Assembly: GCA_019096065.1 (NCBI GenBank)
Contig: JAGUCH010000008.1
Coordinates: forward strand, 191,001-255,000
Length of the DNA: 64,000 bases
Reading direction: 5' to 3'
Source: Paracyclopina nana
Lineage: Eukaryota > Arthropoda > Copepoda > Cyclopoida > Cyclopettidae
Numbering within the stretch: the stretch's first letter is position 1; each line of letters starts with the position of its first letter. Both the position numbers and the translations under genes were made by a program. The notes under the pieces were generated by a model. The model worked only from the letters and a program-made list of their open reading frames with translations. It had not been told where the DNA came from and searched no databases. Positions 54,370 to 64,000 of this stretch are shown here, one piece after another.

Positions 54370-54895
54370 TTTTTTTTTTTCACTAGTTCATTTTTTCCGC
54401 TAGTTTATCTTACTATGACAAGTTCTACTTTTTTATTAGTTCAACTTTTTTGATAAGTTCAAACTTTTCTACTATTCTAGTTCAACTTTTTCTACTAGTT
54501 CAACTTTTTTACTAGTTCAACTTTTTTGAATAGTTCAATTTTTTTCCGCTTGTTTATCTTTTTATGACAAGTTCAACTTTTTGCTAGTTCAAATTTTTTT
54601 ACACTAGTTCAACTTTTTCGGCTTGTTCAACCTTTTTAACTAGTTCAATTTTTAATTCTTTTTTACTTTATCAACTTTTTGCTAACTAGTTCAATTTTTG
54701 TGCTAGTTCAGTTTTTTACTAGTTCAACTTTTTTTAATGGTTCAACTTTTTGGACTAGTTCAACTTTTTTCCACTAGTTCAACTTTATTTGACTAGTTCA
54801 ACATTTCTAAGTAGTTGAATTTTTCTTGACTAGTTCAACATTTCTAAGTAGTTGAATTTTTGACTAGTTCAACTTTATAAGAATAATTCAACTCT
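54370..54895 (+). repeat. ACTAGTTCAACTTTTT minisatellite
   Basis: Imperfect 16-22-bp units built on ACTAGTTCAACTTTTT. Non-coding. Confidence 0.8.
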
Positions 54896-56077
54896 GGTTT
54901 TTCTCAGGTCATTGCTCTTTTTTCTTCACGAAGCAGGCAGAGCATGATGATGAAATTAGATGCGGATTTCTCCAGAGCTTCAATAATCATTGAGGGACTT
55001 TTATTACTAACCAAGCCTAATAAAATGCTGCTCTAGGGCGTGTATAAATGAGAGGTAAATTGTTGATGTGCTCTCAGCAAAATGTTGGTAAATGGGAGTT
55101 GGCAAATGTCAAAAGTTCTCTCATCAATTCCATCCCAAATGAATTTATGGCATGAAGATCAGACTTAATCATCACTTAATAACATCACTTGTCGTGTATC
55201 ATTTAATAAAAAACAACGCTAATTAAATTTATTAAATGCCGTCAGCTATTCCTTTTATAAACTAAAATACATAATTTGCTACAGGATAAGCCTTAAGTTT
55301 TAATGTTAAATATGAAATGACGCACTTTTGTGTTCACCGCTTACATTAAAGCGATGATTGACAAGCACGCTTACGCTTAATTGAAAGAACGTTTTGATGG
55401 TATGGGCTTATGAACAAAATTCACAAAGCTCAAGATTAGTAGCAACTGAGCTCAATCCTTGAAATGAGCTCATTGCGAATCTAACCTGAGCTGACTCATG
55501 TTTGTATTTATGTATTGTGACAAAAGGCGAAATAATATTAATCCCCATTGCAGTCTGGAAATGGAAGAAGACTTTTACACCAAAAGCTTTTACCATAATC
55601 CTGAGCTGCTGCAGTCATGCATGCAAAAGTTGTTGGGTATTGATTTACTGTACTGCAAAAGGAGTGCAATGAACTCATTTCCCCATGTGTCATTTGACAG
55701 ACAAAAAATTGAATTTAGTCTCACATTTTTGACTCACCTTCAATTTATTACATGATGTAATCTTTAGATTCAAATCTAATTGTCTAGCTTGTGGTGAATT
55801 ATGATGATTTTCCGCTGATTAGATAACAGCTTAATAACGGTCTAATTTAACCAGCCTGCGACCCCGAGCCGCCTTTTTTAGGGCCAATTTAAAATTTTTC
55901 CTCCCTGGTGTATGTGCTTTATTTTTGTCAATTCATCATCATATTTTGTGCTTGGCAATGAGCTGACCCTTTTGGCTCGAGCTGGAGTCGATCCATCATC
56001 CCAGCAGAGATGTCAACTAGGCCTTCTTTTCCGGCCTTGACACACAATTCCGTTCACTTAATGCAATTATTTTTCAG
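54896..56077. other. No gene seen
   Basis: Mixed sequence with short frames only (the longest is 85 codons, 55498-55755), without domain or splice support. It may be intron upstream of the exon at 56078. Confidence 0.35.
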
Positions 56078-56252
56078 CGTTTGCTGCCTCTGACACTCAC
56101 TGTTATATGTATTTGTTGTGAATACAAAAAAATACAATCTTTTGACGGAAAAATGGAGATGGAGGCTCTTCCTTTAGAAAAAGGCCACGTGAATGTGTCA
56201 TTACACGATCCATTCTCAATGCATTGCGCGGAAATTGATTTTCCCCGGGAAA
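56078..56252 (+). CDS. Candidate internal exon of an unknown gene
   Basis: A strong acceptor (TTATTTTTCAG) opens a 175-base frame, and a consensus donor (GGGAAA|GTAAGC) closes it after 58 codons plus one base. The peptide has a hydrophobic start with CICC, then a charged part with an NVS sequon and a Cys (EKGHVNVSLHDPFSMHC), consistent with an extracellular domain. No family is recognised. Entry phase 0 does not fit the phase 1 donor at 11870, so it is not the next exon of that gene, although it could be a later one. Confidence 0.45.
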
Positions 56253-58279
56253 GTAAGCTGAATTTATGCTGGCTTTCTACTTTTTATACACACATTTTAT
56301 GCTTTCAATATGGCGGCCAAAATTAGGTTTTTAGGTCATAAAAGATAAATTTAATAATTCAAAGGAAAAGAAGTGAACAAAACGACTCAAAAGAAAAAAG
56401 TAAACAAATTATTTTTAAGGAATTATTAAATAAAAAAATATGTAGAAAAAGTATGGAAATCATTTTTACTTTAAAAGTAAACATAACATTTTTTAAAGAA
56501 AAAAGTCAACAAAAGAACTAAAAAAGTAAACAAAATATTTTTAAAAGAAAAAGTAAGCAAAATAATTTAAAAAGGAAATTCTAACAAAATATTGCTTAAA
56601 AAAGAAAAGTAAATAAGAACTTCAAGGCTGGAAATGTTTAGAAAAACATAATGACTCGGAACGAATTTCCAAATGTTCTAATTGGGCATTGCGAATTTTG
56701 GCTTGACCCAATTTGGCGGCGCCAAAATAAAAGCTCCGCCAAAGTGATTAATTTCCTTCGCGTACATTTAACTCTCCCCTTTTAGGTCATAAATCACTTT
56801 TACTGAAGAGCAATAATAATTTATAGCCTTTTGGTCACAAATTGTTCGCATTTTCCAAGTTTGAAGCCTAAAATTGATCAGAGACAGCGCGGCGCCACCG
56901 GCCAAAACCGTTGGCAGTTGTCTAGACTTGGCGGCGCCACTCATTAATTTTACTCAATTTTAGCGCAATTTTTCACCGATTTTCAGCCTTTTTTAGTTTG
57001 TTTCCTTTTGTACATTGGGATTGTGACATGCCATAAATAAAGTGCTATTTTATGGCAAGCAATAAACCATTGTGGAGATATGAATTTTGATAAATTGTGG
57101 CCAGCATCCCACTGTGATAACAAGAGAGACAAAGACAGCAGAAAAAAGTATGCAAAGCTTACTTTGATGTCGTTTTTCTCAGCAGGAAGAACTACACACT
57201 TGCACAGTGAGCTATTTTTTCCCCATTGCAGCCGGATTTAGCCAATTGTCTCGTTGTGAGCGGAAATGCGCTATTTTTGCCTTCTGGCAAAACTTTTTCT
57301 TCGTGGCTGCAGCTTTTTTCAAGAGCATCTAATTAGATATTTTGTCTTACATTGCACAGTGGACTATTTCCCACTTTTTCGCGCATGCCAAAACAACTTT
57401 TAAGGCCCTTTCGTTGTCCTTTTTCAAGTTGTGCTCTACTATGAAAAAACCGGAAAGAGCTCAAGAAGACGCATCGAAAAAAACTATTTTTTTGAAAATA
57501 AAAACTAAAAATTATCTTTTAAAAGTGCGCTTTGAAATAGGCGAAATAGCAGGGTTTTTTTAGATATAATACCTGCTTTTTTTTGCCCGTTAATTAAAAG
57601 CCTTTTTATATGCGCGCAAATATCTGTATTTTTAAAAAATAACGGTTTTTTAAATAACCGTTTTATTAAGATGTGTGCAAAAACGGTATTTTTACAAAAT
57701 AATAACCGTTTTTTATGATATGCGCTAAAAACGGCATTTCTTAAAAAAGATAATAACCGCTTTTAAGATGTGCGTTAAAACGGTTTTTTAGAATAGTAAC
57801 TGTTTTTTAAAAGGGAGCATAAAAACAAGATTTTTAAAAATAATAAAAAGAAACTTTTTATTTAAAAACCTGGTTTCCATTTTAAAAAAACAGTGTTTTT
57901 TTAGATGCGCGCTAAAAGCAGCCACTGTGCAAGATGATTTATAAAGAAAGATTCAAAAGCGATCATGATCAATAATTCTCGTGAGTTGTTTCATCTACCG
58001 TTTCACACAGTGGTGAAATATGTAGCATAATTTTGCTCAGTGCGCAGGAATCGATCATTGAGGTGCCCACTGTGCACCAAGAGCTCTGTGATTTGCCCTT
58101 TGCATGTTTGAGCTGGAATTTCCACAGTGGGTAATTATTTGTGATTGAAAGGCAAATCAATTCACCACCACGTTGGCTCACTGTGCAAACACCTCTTTTT
58201 TCTCAGGGTGTTTTGCCCCCTTATTTGCCTCATAGAACGCAACTTTATTTCAAGCAATTGTGAACATATATTTATATGG
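56253..58279. other. AT-rich DNA with A-rich repeats and CACAGTGG words, no gene seen
   Basis: AAAAGTAAACAAAATATTTTT repeats at 56340-56640, a GGCGGCGCCA-containing element near 56885-56945 related to 61.1-61.6 kb, AACGGTTTTTT-type repeats at 57640-57900, and a cluster of CCACTGTG/CACAGTGG words at 57110-58190. Confidence 0.45.
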
Positions 58280-59545
58280 ATTCACTGAGCTAAGCAGAGC
58301 TCACAACTGAGTCGGTCAGAGCTCAATTGAGTCGAGCTGAGCTGAAATGAGTAGAGCTGAGCTCAACTGAGTCTGTATGAGCTCTGTTGCGTCTGTATGA
58401 GCTCAACTGAGTCTGAAAGAGCTCAACTGAGTCTGAAAGAGCTCAACTGAGTCTGTATGAGCTCAACTGAATCTTCATGAGCTCAACTGAGTCTGTATGA
58501 GCTCAACTGAATCTTCATGAGCTCAACTGAGTCTGAAAGAGCTCAACTGAGTCTGAAAGAGCTCAACTGAGTCTGAAAGAGCTCAACTGAGTCTGAAAGA
58601 GCTCAACTGAGTCTGAAAGAGCTCAACTGAGTCTGAAAGAGCTCAATTGAGTCAAGCTGAGCTCTGTTGCGACTGTATGAGCTCAACTGATTTTGAATGA
58701 GCCTAACTGAGTCAAGCTGAGCTGATGTGAGTCTGAAAGAGCTCAACTGAGTCTGAAAGAGCTCAACTGAGTCTGAAAGAGCTCAACTGAATCTTCGTGA
58801 GCTCAACTGAGTCTGAAAGAGCTCAACTGAGTCTGAAAGAGCTCAACTGAGTCTGAAAGAGCTCAACTGAGTCTGAAAGAGCTCAACTGAGTCTGAAAGA
58901 GCTCAACTGAGTCTGAAAGAGCTCAACTGAGTCTGAAAGAGCTCAACTGAGTCTGAAAGAGCTCAACTGAGTCTGAAAGAGCTCAACTGAGTCTGAAAGA
59001 GCTCAATTGAGTCAAGCTGAGCTCTGTTGGGTCTGTATGAGCCTAACTGAGTCAAGCTGTGCTCATGATGTGATGTGAGTCTGAATGAGCTTATCTAAGT
59101 CAAGCTGAGCTGAAATAAGTCAAGCTGATCAACTGAGCGTGTATGAGCTACACTGAATCTGTATGAGCTGGACTGAGTCTGAAAAAGCTCAACTGAACCT
59201 GAATGAGATGAACTGGGTCAAGTGTCCTCACTTGACTCAAGCTGAGCTTAACTGAGTCTCAATGAGCTCAACTGAGTCGAGCTGAGCTCAACTGAGTCAA
59301 GCTGAGCTCAACTGAGTCAAGCTGAGCTCAACTGAGTCAAGCTGAGCTCAACTGAGTCAAGCTGAGCTCAACTGAGTCAAGCTGAGCTCAACTGAGTCTG
59401 AAAGCGCTTAACTGAGTCAAGCTGAGCTTAACTGAGTCTGAATGAGTAAACTGAGTCAAGCTGAGCTCAACTCAGCTTTATTAAGCCAAACTCAGCTGAA
59501 CTGAGCCAAGTTGAGCTGATCTGAGTCAACTTCAGCCCAGCTGAG
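58280..59545 (+). repeat. 20-bp minisatellite GAGCTCAACTGAGTCTGAAA
   Basis: Long perfect runs of the 20-bp unit (for example 58530-58640 and 58800-59000), with variants TGTAT, TTCAT and CAAGC in the last five bases. The array ends in CTGAGTCAAGCTGAGCTCAA units. It contains SacI-like GAGCTC in nearly every unit. Non-coding. Confidence 0.93.
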
Positions 59546-59963
59546 TCAACCTCAGATTTTCAGCTAAAAATGATCGCTTTATGTTGAATTTTTCAAGAAA
59601 ATTGGATTACAGGAGTGAATCATTGACTTACTGAGAAGAATGTCATCAAACTGAGATAGCAATTAATGGCTGAGTCCCAAAATTAATTGAGGCGAGCATT
59701 TTCCATTTTTCCGGCCACAACCGCATATCCAGAAACAAAAAAATGTTCCCATAAGAACAGCAACTGTCAAGGATGTGCTAATGAAATTTCGGCTATTTTT
59801 CTCACAAAATGGGAAATATTTCGATCTTGTTTTTCTTTATTCTACAGGAAACTTGAAAATCAAATTGCTGCGTCTGTGTAATAAACCGCAGATTTGTCAA
59901 TGAATACATGATCAGAGTGCACCTGTTTGTTTACATTATGCTTATATAGAAATGAATAAGCTG
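59546..59963. other. Spacer, no gene seen
   Basis: Mixed sequence between two repeat arrays; one 64-codon frame (59687-59881) shows no domain. Confidence 0.4.
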
Positions 59964-60345
59964 CACAGTGGATTATTCCCATTTTCGAACGCGCAACATT
60001 CAAAAATATATTTTCAAATTTTTTTTGATATAATTTTTCATTGCTATGTATATTGAATTTCAGCTTAAAAATCGATGCTGCACAATGGATTATTCCCATT
60101 TACAAACGCGCATTAGCCAATTTTGTTTTTTTACTTTTTTTAATTAAATGTCCCATTTGTGATTTGATGCCCAAAATATGAATCGTTGCTGCACAGTGGA
60201 TTATTCACATGCTATGACGCGCATCTCTGAAAGATCTTAGTTCATTTTTCAATGATAAAAAACCTTTTTTTTTTTTATTTCGTGGCCAAAAATTGGGAAT
60301 TTCATCAAAACTAAATCCAGCACAGAGGATTATTCACTTATTTGA
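59964..60345 (+). repeat. Four units of GCTGCACAGTGGATTATTCCCAT
   Basis: Unit heads near 59964, 60081, 60188 and 60319, each followed by a CGCGCA-type or similar end and an A/T-rich spacer, about 107-131 bp apart. Confidence 0.8.
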
Positions 60346-60359
60346 ATATTCATAACTTT

Positions 60360-60560
60360 TTTACTATAAAAAATGTCATTTATAATGTTTAATAAAAATG
60401 TCATTTATAATATTTAATTAAAAAGTCATTTATAATATTTAATAACAATGTCATTCATAATATTTAATAAAAATGTCATTTTTTATATTTTGTAAAAATG
60501 TCTTATTTGTAATTTTTGATGAAAATGTCATTTTTAATATTTTTATTTTAAGGCCCGAAA
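60360..60560 (+). repeat. AAAAATGTCATTTATAATATTTAAT minisatellite
   Basis: About eight imperfect units of roughly 25 bp. Non-coding. Confidence 0.8.
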
Positions 60561-61080
60561 TAGGGATTTTTGCAATCAAGTAGAGTACTGTGGAATGGAA
60601 ATGCTTTGGTTTCCGTTTAAAAATACCAATTTCAGGCTTCACTAGTTTTCACGAGTTTTCACAAATAATAATAAAAGCTTAATTAGTGCAGAAAGTCGGC
60701 ATTTTTCGGCGGCGGGACCCGAACCACCCCCTTTTGTTGTTGACAGAAATCGATACCTTTTGCCACGTGCACTTTATCTACATACCAAGAAGTTTGTCAT
60801 TTCTGCACAAAATCGAAGACAGCCTAATTACTCTGTTGTGAGGGTGAGAGTCCCCCTTTTGTACCACTGTGCGCAAGTTTGCCCAGTGTGCATTATGGAT
60901 ATGGACAAATGATGGATCAGGAATGTATGGAAGACAAAAGTAGTGACATAATTGGCAATCCCAACTAGAAATAACCATCGATTTCCAATAACAGACAAGC
61001 TTTCTTCTTGTCTTTATTAAGCACACTCCATATTGAGCATTAACTCAAACTAAAACGCTCAAAAAGGTGAAAAAGTGGAG
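60561..61080. other. Spacer, no gene seen
   Basis: Contains a short GC-rich patch near 60705-60730 and one CCACTGTGCGC word. The 82-codon minus-strand frame (60778-61026) shows no domain. Confidence 0.4.
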
Positions 61081-61640
61081 TAGGCGCCGCAGAGTCTAGA
61101 CTACAGCCAACGGTTTTAACGGTTTCCTTTCTTAACTCTGGCGCCTAAATGTGCATTTTTAAGTGGGTGCCTCAAAGTCTAGACTTGAGCCAACATTTTT
61201 TATCTTTCCCTTGGCGCCTTGGTGCTGTTAGGCGCCGCAGAGTCTAGACTAGAGCCAACGGTTTTAACGATTTCCTTCCTTAAACCTGGCGCCTGAATGT
61301 GCATTTTTAAGTGGGTGCCTCAAAGTCTAGACTTGAGCCAACATTTTTTATCTTTCCCTTGGCGCCTTGGTGCTGTTAGGCGCCGCAGAGTCTAGACTAG
61401 AGCCAACGGTTTTAACGGTTTCCTTTCTTAAATCTTAAAGGCGCCAGTGAGTCTAGTCCACCACTTGTCCTTCCTTCTCACATATAAGTGTCTGTTCAGG
61501 CGCCATGAAGTCTTGGCTAAGCTTTGAACAGTTTCCTTCTTAAATAGTAGTGAAGGCGCCAGTGAGTCTGGAATTCATGCAACGGTTTTAACCGTTTTTC
61601 TCCTCTTGGCGCCAGGGCGTCTGGCGCTCTTTTGATCACG
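61081..61640. repeat. GGCGCC-AGTCTAGACT-CCAACGG repeat array
   Basis: Units read GGCGCCGCAGAGTCTAGACT, GAGCCAACGGTTTTAACGG, a T/C-rich spacer and GGCGCC; heads near 61083, 61230 and 61380, with divergent half-units between and after. Single copies occur near 56885-56945 (reverse) and 63068-63128. Confidence 0.8.
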
Positions 61641-62020
61641 TGCTGAGCTTCATTTGACTTCCTGATTGTTGTTGTTGTTGTGGTCAGTTTCTAATTGAAA
61701 GCAAGGCAATTTGATGACATGATATGCTATTGTAAATAAGCTGTCATTACTCTTACAGTAGGTCAGTATAATTAGAGCAATGCATGAGATTATCTTCTTG
61801 CATTTTCTGCTTGATTGCCTAGCAATAAACACATTTTTCAAGTCCATTTTTCCTCCATTTTGTAATATGGATCATGACAAATGGATGATGAAGAAAGTCT
61901 CATTAATTCGTTCCACAAAGCTTTGTTCTGCATTGTCAACTAGATCTTTAACTCGGTCTGTGGGGGGCAACTGCAACAATCATTATATGACTCACCCTGT
62001 AAGCTAAGCAGCATTCATGA
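61641..62020. other. Spacer, no gene seen
   Basis: Short frames only, up to 75 codons, without a domain. Confidence 0.4.
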
Positions 62021-62860
62021 AACTGATACACTCACCATTGCTAAACACCCTGCTGATGTCCTGTCACAAAAGCTGGCAGCTGACACACCCTGTTTTTTTA
62101 TTAAGACACCTCTTTAGCCTGACATGAAGCTCTGATTAGGACACCCTGTCATTTTGATTATATTTAAGAAAAGGAAAATGTCTGATGGTTAGTATATTTC
62201 ATGGAATATAATGAAACACCCTGTTTTTTTATTGAGTTACCTCTTTAGCCTAATATGAAGGTCTGATTAAGACACCCTGTCATTTTAATGATATTAAAGT
62301 AAAGGGAAATGTGCTAGAATTAGCATATTTAATGAAAAATGATGAAACACCCTGTTTTTTATTGAGACTCTTCTTAAGTCTAATATGAAGCTCTGATTGA
62401 GACACCCTGTCATTTTAATGATTTTAAGTTAAGAAATGTCCAATATCCTGCTAAGTGACAAATGGCCGAAACACCCTGTTTTTTTTAAATTATTTTGTTA
62501 ATACATTTATTAAAGTATGGGGAGCTGTCAAACTAATAGCCAACTGATAAAGAGTGGATGAAACACCCTGTTTTTAATAAAAACGCTTTAAGCAAAATTA
62601 CAAGTGATTAATGACACTTTTTCATTGAGTATCAATGCTTAAAATGGCTGACACACCCTGTTTTTTTATTAGCAGCTTCCAAATGAGCCTTTTAGCAGAA
62701 GGAGGAGCTCCAATTGAGTCACCCTGTAATTACTATATGGCTATGAAGTATGGGAAAATGTCCAATAATTAGCCTACTTTATGAAAAATGGCTGACAACC
62801 CATCAATAATTGACTTGTACTCTATTTTTTGCTTGGTACATTGAATCACCCTGTCTGTGA
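62021..62860 (+). repeat. CACCCTGTTTTTTTATT tandem array
   Basis: ACACCCTGTTTTTTTATT and GACACCCTGTCATTTT alternate every 50-100 bp, with conserved text between (CTCTTTAGCCTGACATGAAGCTCTGATTA). It shares the CACCCTG word with the hairpin array at 9.6-10.5 kb. Confidence 0.8.
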
Positions 62861-64000
62861 ATGTCATGGAGAAGAAATGCTCTTCCTTGTCTTTGTCAGT
62901 GATTTTGTCAGTGAACCATGCCGAGAAAGTTGCATCATAGCCTTCTACTTTCTGCATCACATTAGTATCTAGGGGATGCAAAATCATCCATTCTACACAT
63001 GTAAATATCAGCACTCGCAAAAGAGATGGATAGGCCACACTAGGGCCGAAATTCGGAATTTTGCAAGTGGCGCCAGCCAGTCTAGACTCGGGCCAACGGT
63101 CCTAACGGTTTTTCCAACTCCTGGCGCCCGCCCCTCTGTCCTCTTCTGAGGGCCTTTGAGCCTCCTTCTCCCACACTGTGCATGGTGATTTTCACATGAG
63201 AATCCTATGTGCACACATCTGGAGTGTGAGCTAGGAAGAAGGTTCATTTTCATTTGCCACCTGTTTTCCATAAAACTCCCCTAGATGAAATCATGGCTTG
63301 AGGCCAGTTAAGTCACTTGCTTGGCATCTGCTCCAAGTCCATCAAACTCGATTTAGATTTAATCTGTGGTGTCATAAAAAAGCCCCAAAATTGAGCTGGG
63401 GCTGGGTGCTGTACTGGCAAATCCAGGAGATTCCAGTCTGGATTCCAAGACTCCCATTAGTAAAGTTCAAATGATTTATTATGTAGGAAATCTAATTGTT
63501 TTCAAAGGGTGGTCTTGAACCTCATCTCCAGGGGCCTGATTAGAATTTCTCCACCAGGATCAAAGGGTTGCCTTTTTTGTGCTCATCCTTCTCATCGCAG
63601 CTGGAAATACTGATGCATATCTTTGACGCCAACAACAAGCAAAGCAGAAGTGGTGGAAAAAATTTCAAGCATTTTTTGCCCCCTCAAAAGCTCAAATGGA
63701 AAACTTGCATGACCAAGTGTGTCCACTTGCTAACTGTAAAACAATCTGCACCGAATACCTTGCATGATAAATTTTTGAAAAACGTTTGATTTGACGGGTT
63801 GATCATCAGCAACATCATGACCATCGCATGTTGCCTTGCTTGACCGGTTAAGCTATTAAGGTAGTAATTGACGTGACAGGCGTGTGTTTGCTTAGCGGTG
63901 TGACGTGGTGTAAAGTACGGCGATTGAACAAATTAATTGGCATGAACAACTAGTTTTGGGAGTCGACTGGAAATCCTGTATCACTGATCATCACCGATGA
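62861..64000. other. No confident gene
   Basis: Single copies of the GGCGCC/CTAGACT repeat (63068-63128) and of CACACTGTGC (63172). Frames up to 89 codons, none with a domain or splice context. Confidence 0.35.

Overview
The window is nuclear DNA of an invertebrate animal: it has spliced genes with GT-AG introns, AATAAA signals, very many tandem and inverted repeats, and a retrovirus-like element. The taxon cannot be fixed from the sequence. Core promoters with a TATA box and a CAGT initiator would fit an arthropod, but this is only a hint.

Region 1-11.5 kb: the tail of an unidentified gene (3-284), then a three-exon FKBP2-type ER prolyl isomerase ending in KDEL (1094-8898). Its second intron is 7.3 kb and holds a near-perfect 3.4-kb palindrome flanked by TTAA, a 3.1-kb inverted array of AP-1-word repeats, and a 102-bp MITE whose empty site is preserved in sister repeat units. 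A decayed copy of the FKBP last exon follows, then an array of seven hairpins. Region 11.5-24.5 kb: a CpG-rich promoter with a signal-peptide exon (11816-11870), then repeats only, including a 17-bp satellite with higher-order structure (18.4-20.1 kb).

Region 24534-48339: one 23.8-kb LTR element with 710-bp LTRs that look identical, a 4-bp target duplication and a tRNA-Thr-like primer site. In order it carries gag, a protease ORF with two membrane helices, a reverse transcriptase ORF, an RNase H/integrase ORF with a long C-terminal extension, a 4.8-kb non-coding spacer with CTCF-like sites and hairpins, two intron-bearing genes on the opposite strand (one a mucin-like membrane protein), an unknown 526-aa ORF and an Env-like glycoprotein.

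Each of the four accessory genes has its own TATA box with a CAGT initiator 30-32 bp downstream, and the first ATG after that initiator opens the gene. Three of the four also have a nearby AATAAA. The element is thus built like a retroelement backbone carrying a DNA-virus-like gene cassette. Introns can survive retrotransposition there because those genes are antisense to the genomic RNA. This is the main discovery of the window.

Region 48.3-64 kb: diverged segmental duplications, a tRNA-derived repeat, CUUCGG-loop hairpins, several minisatellites and one isolated internal exon (56078-56252).
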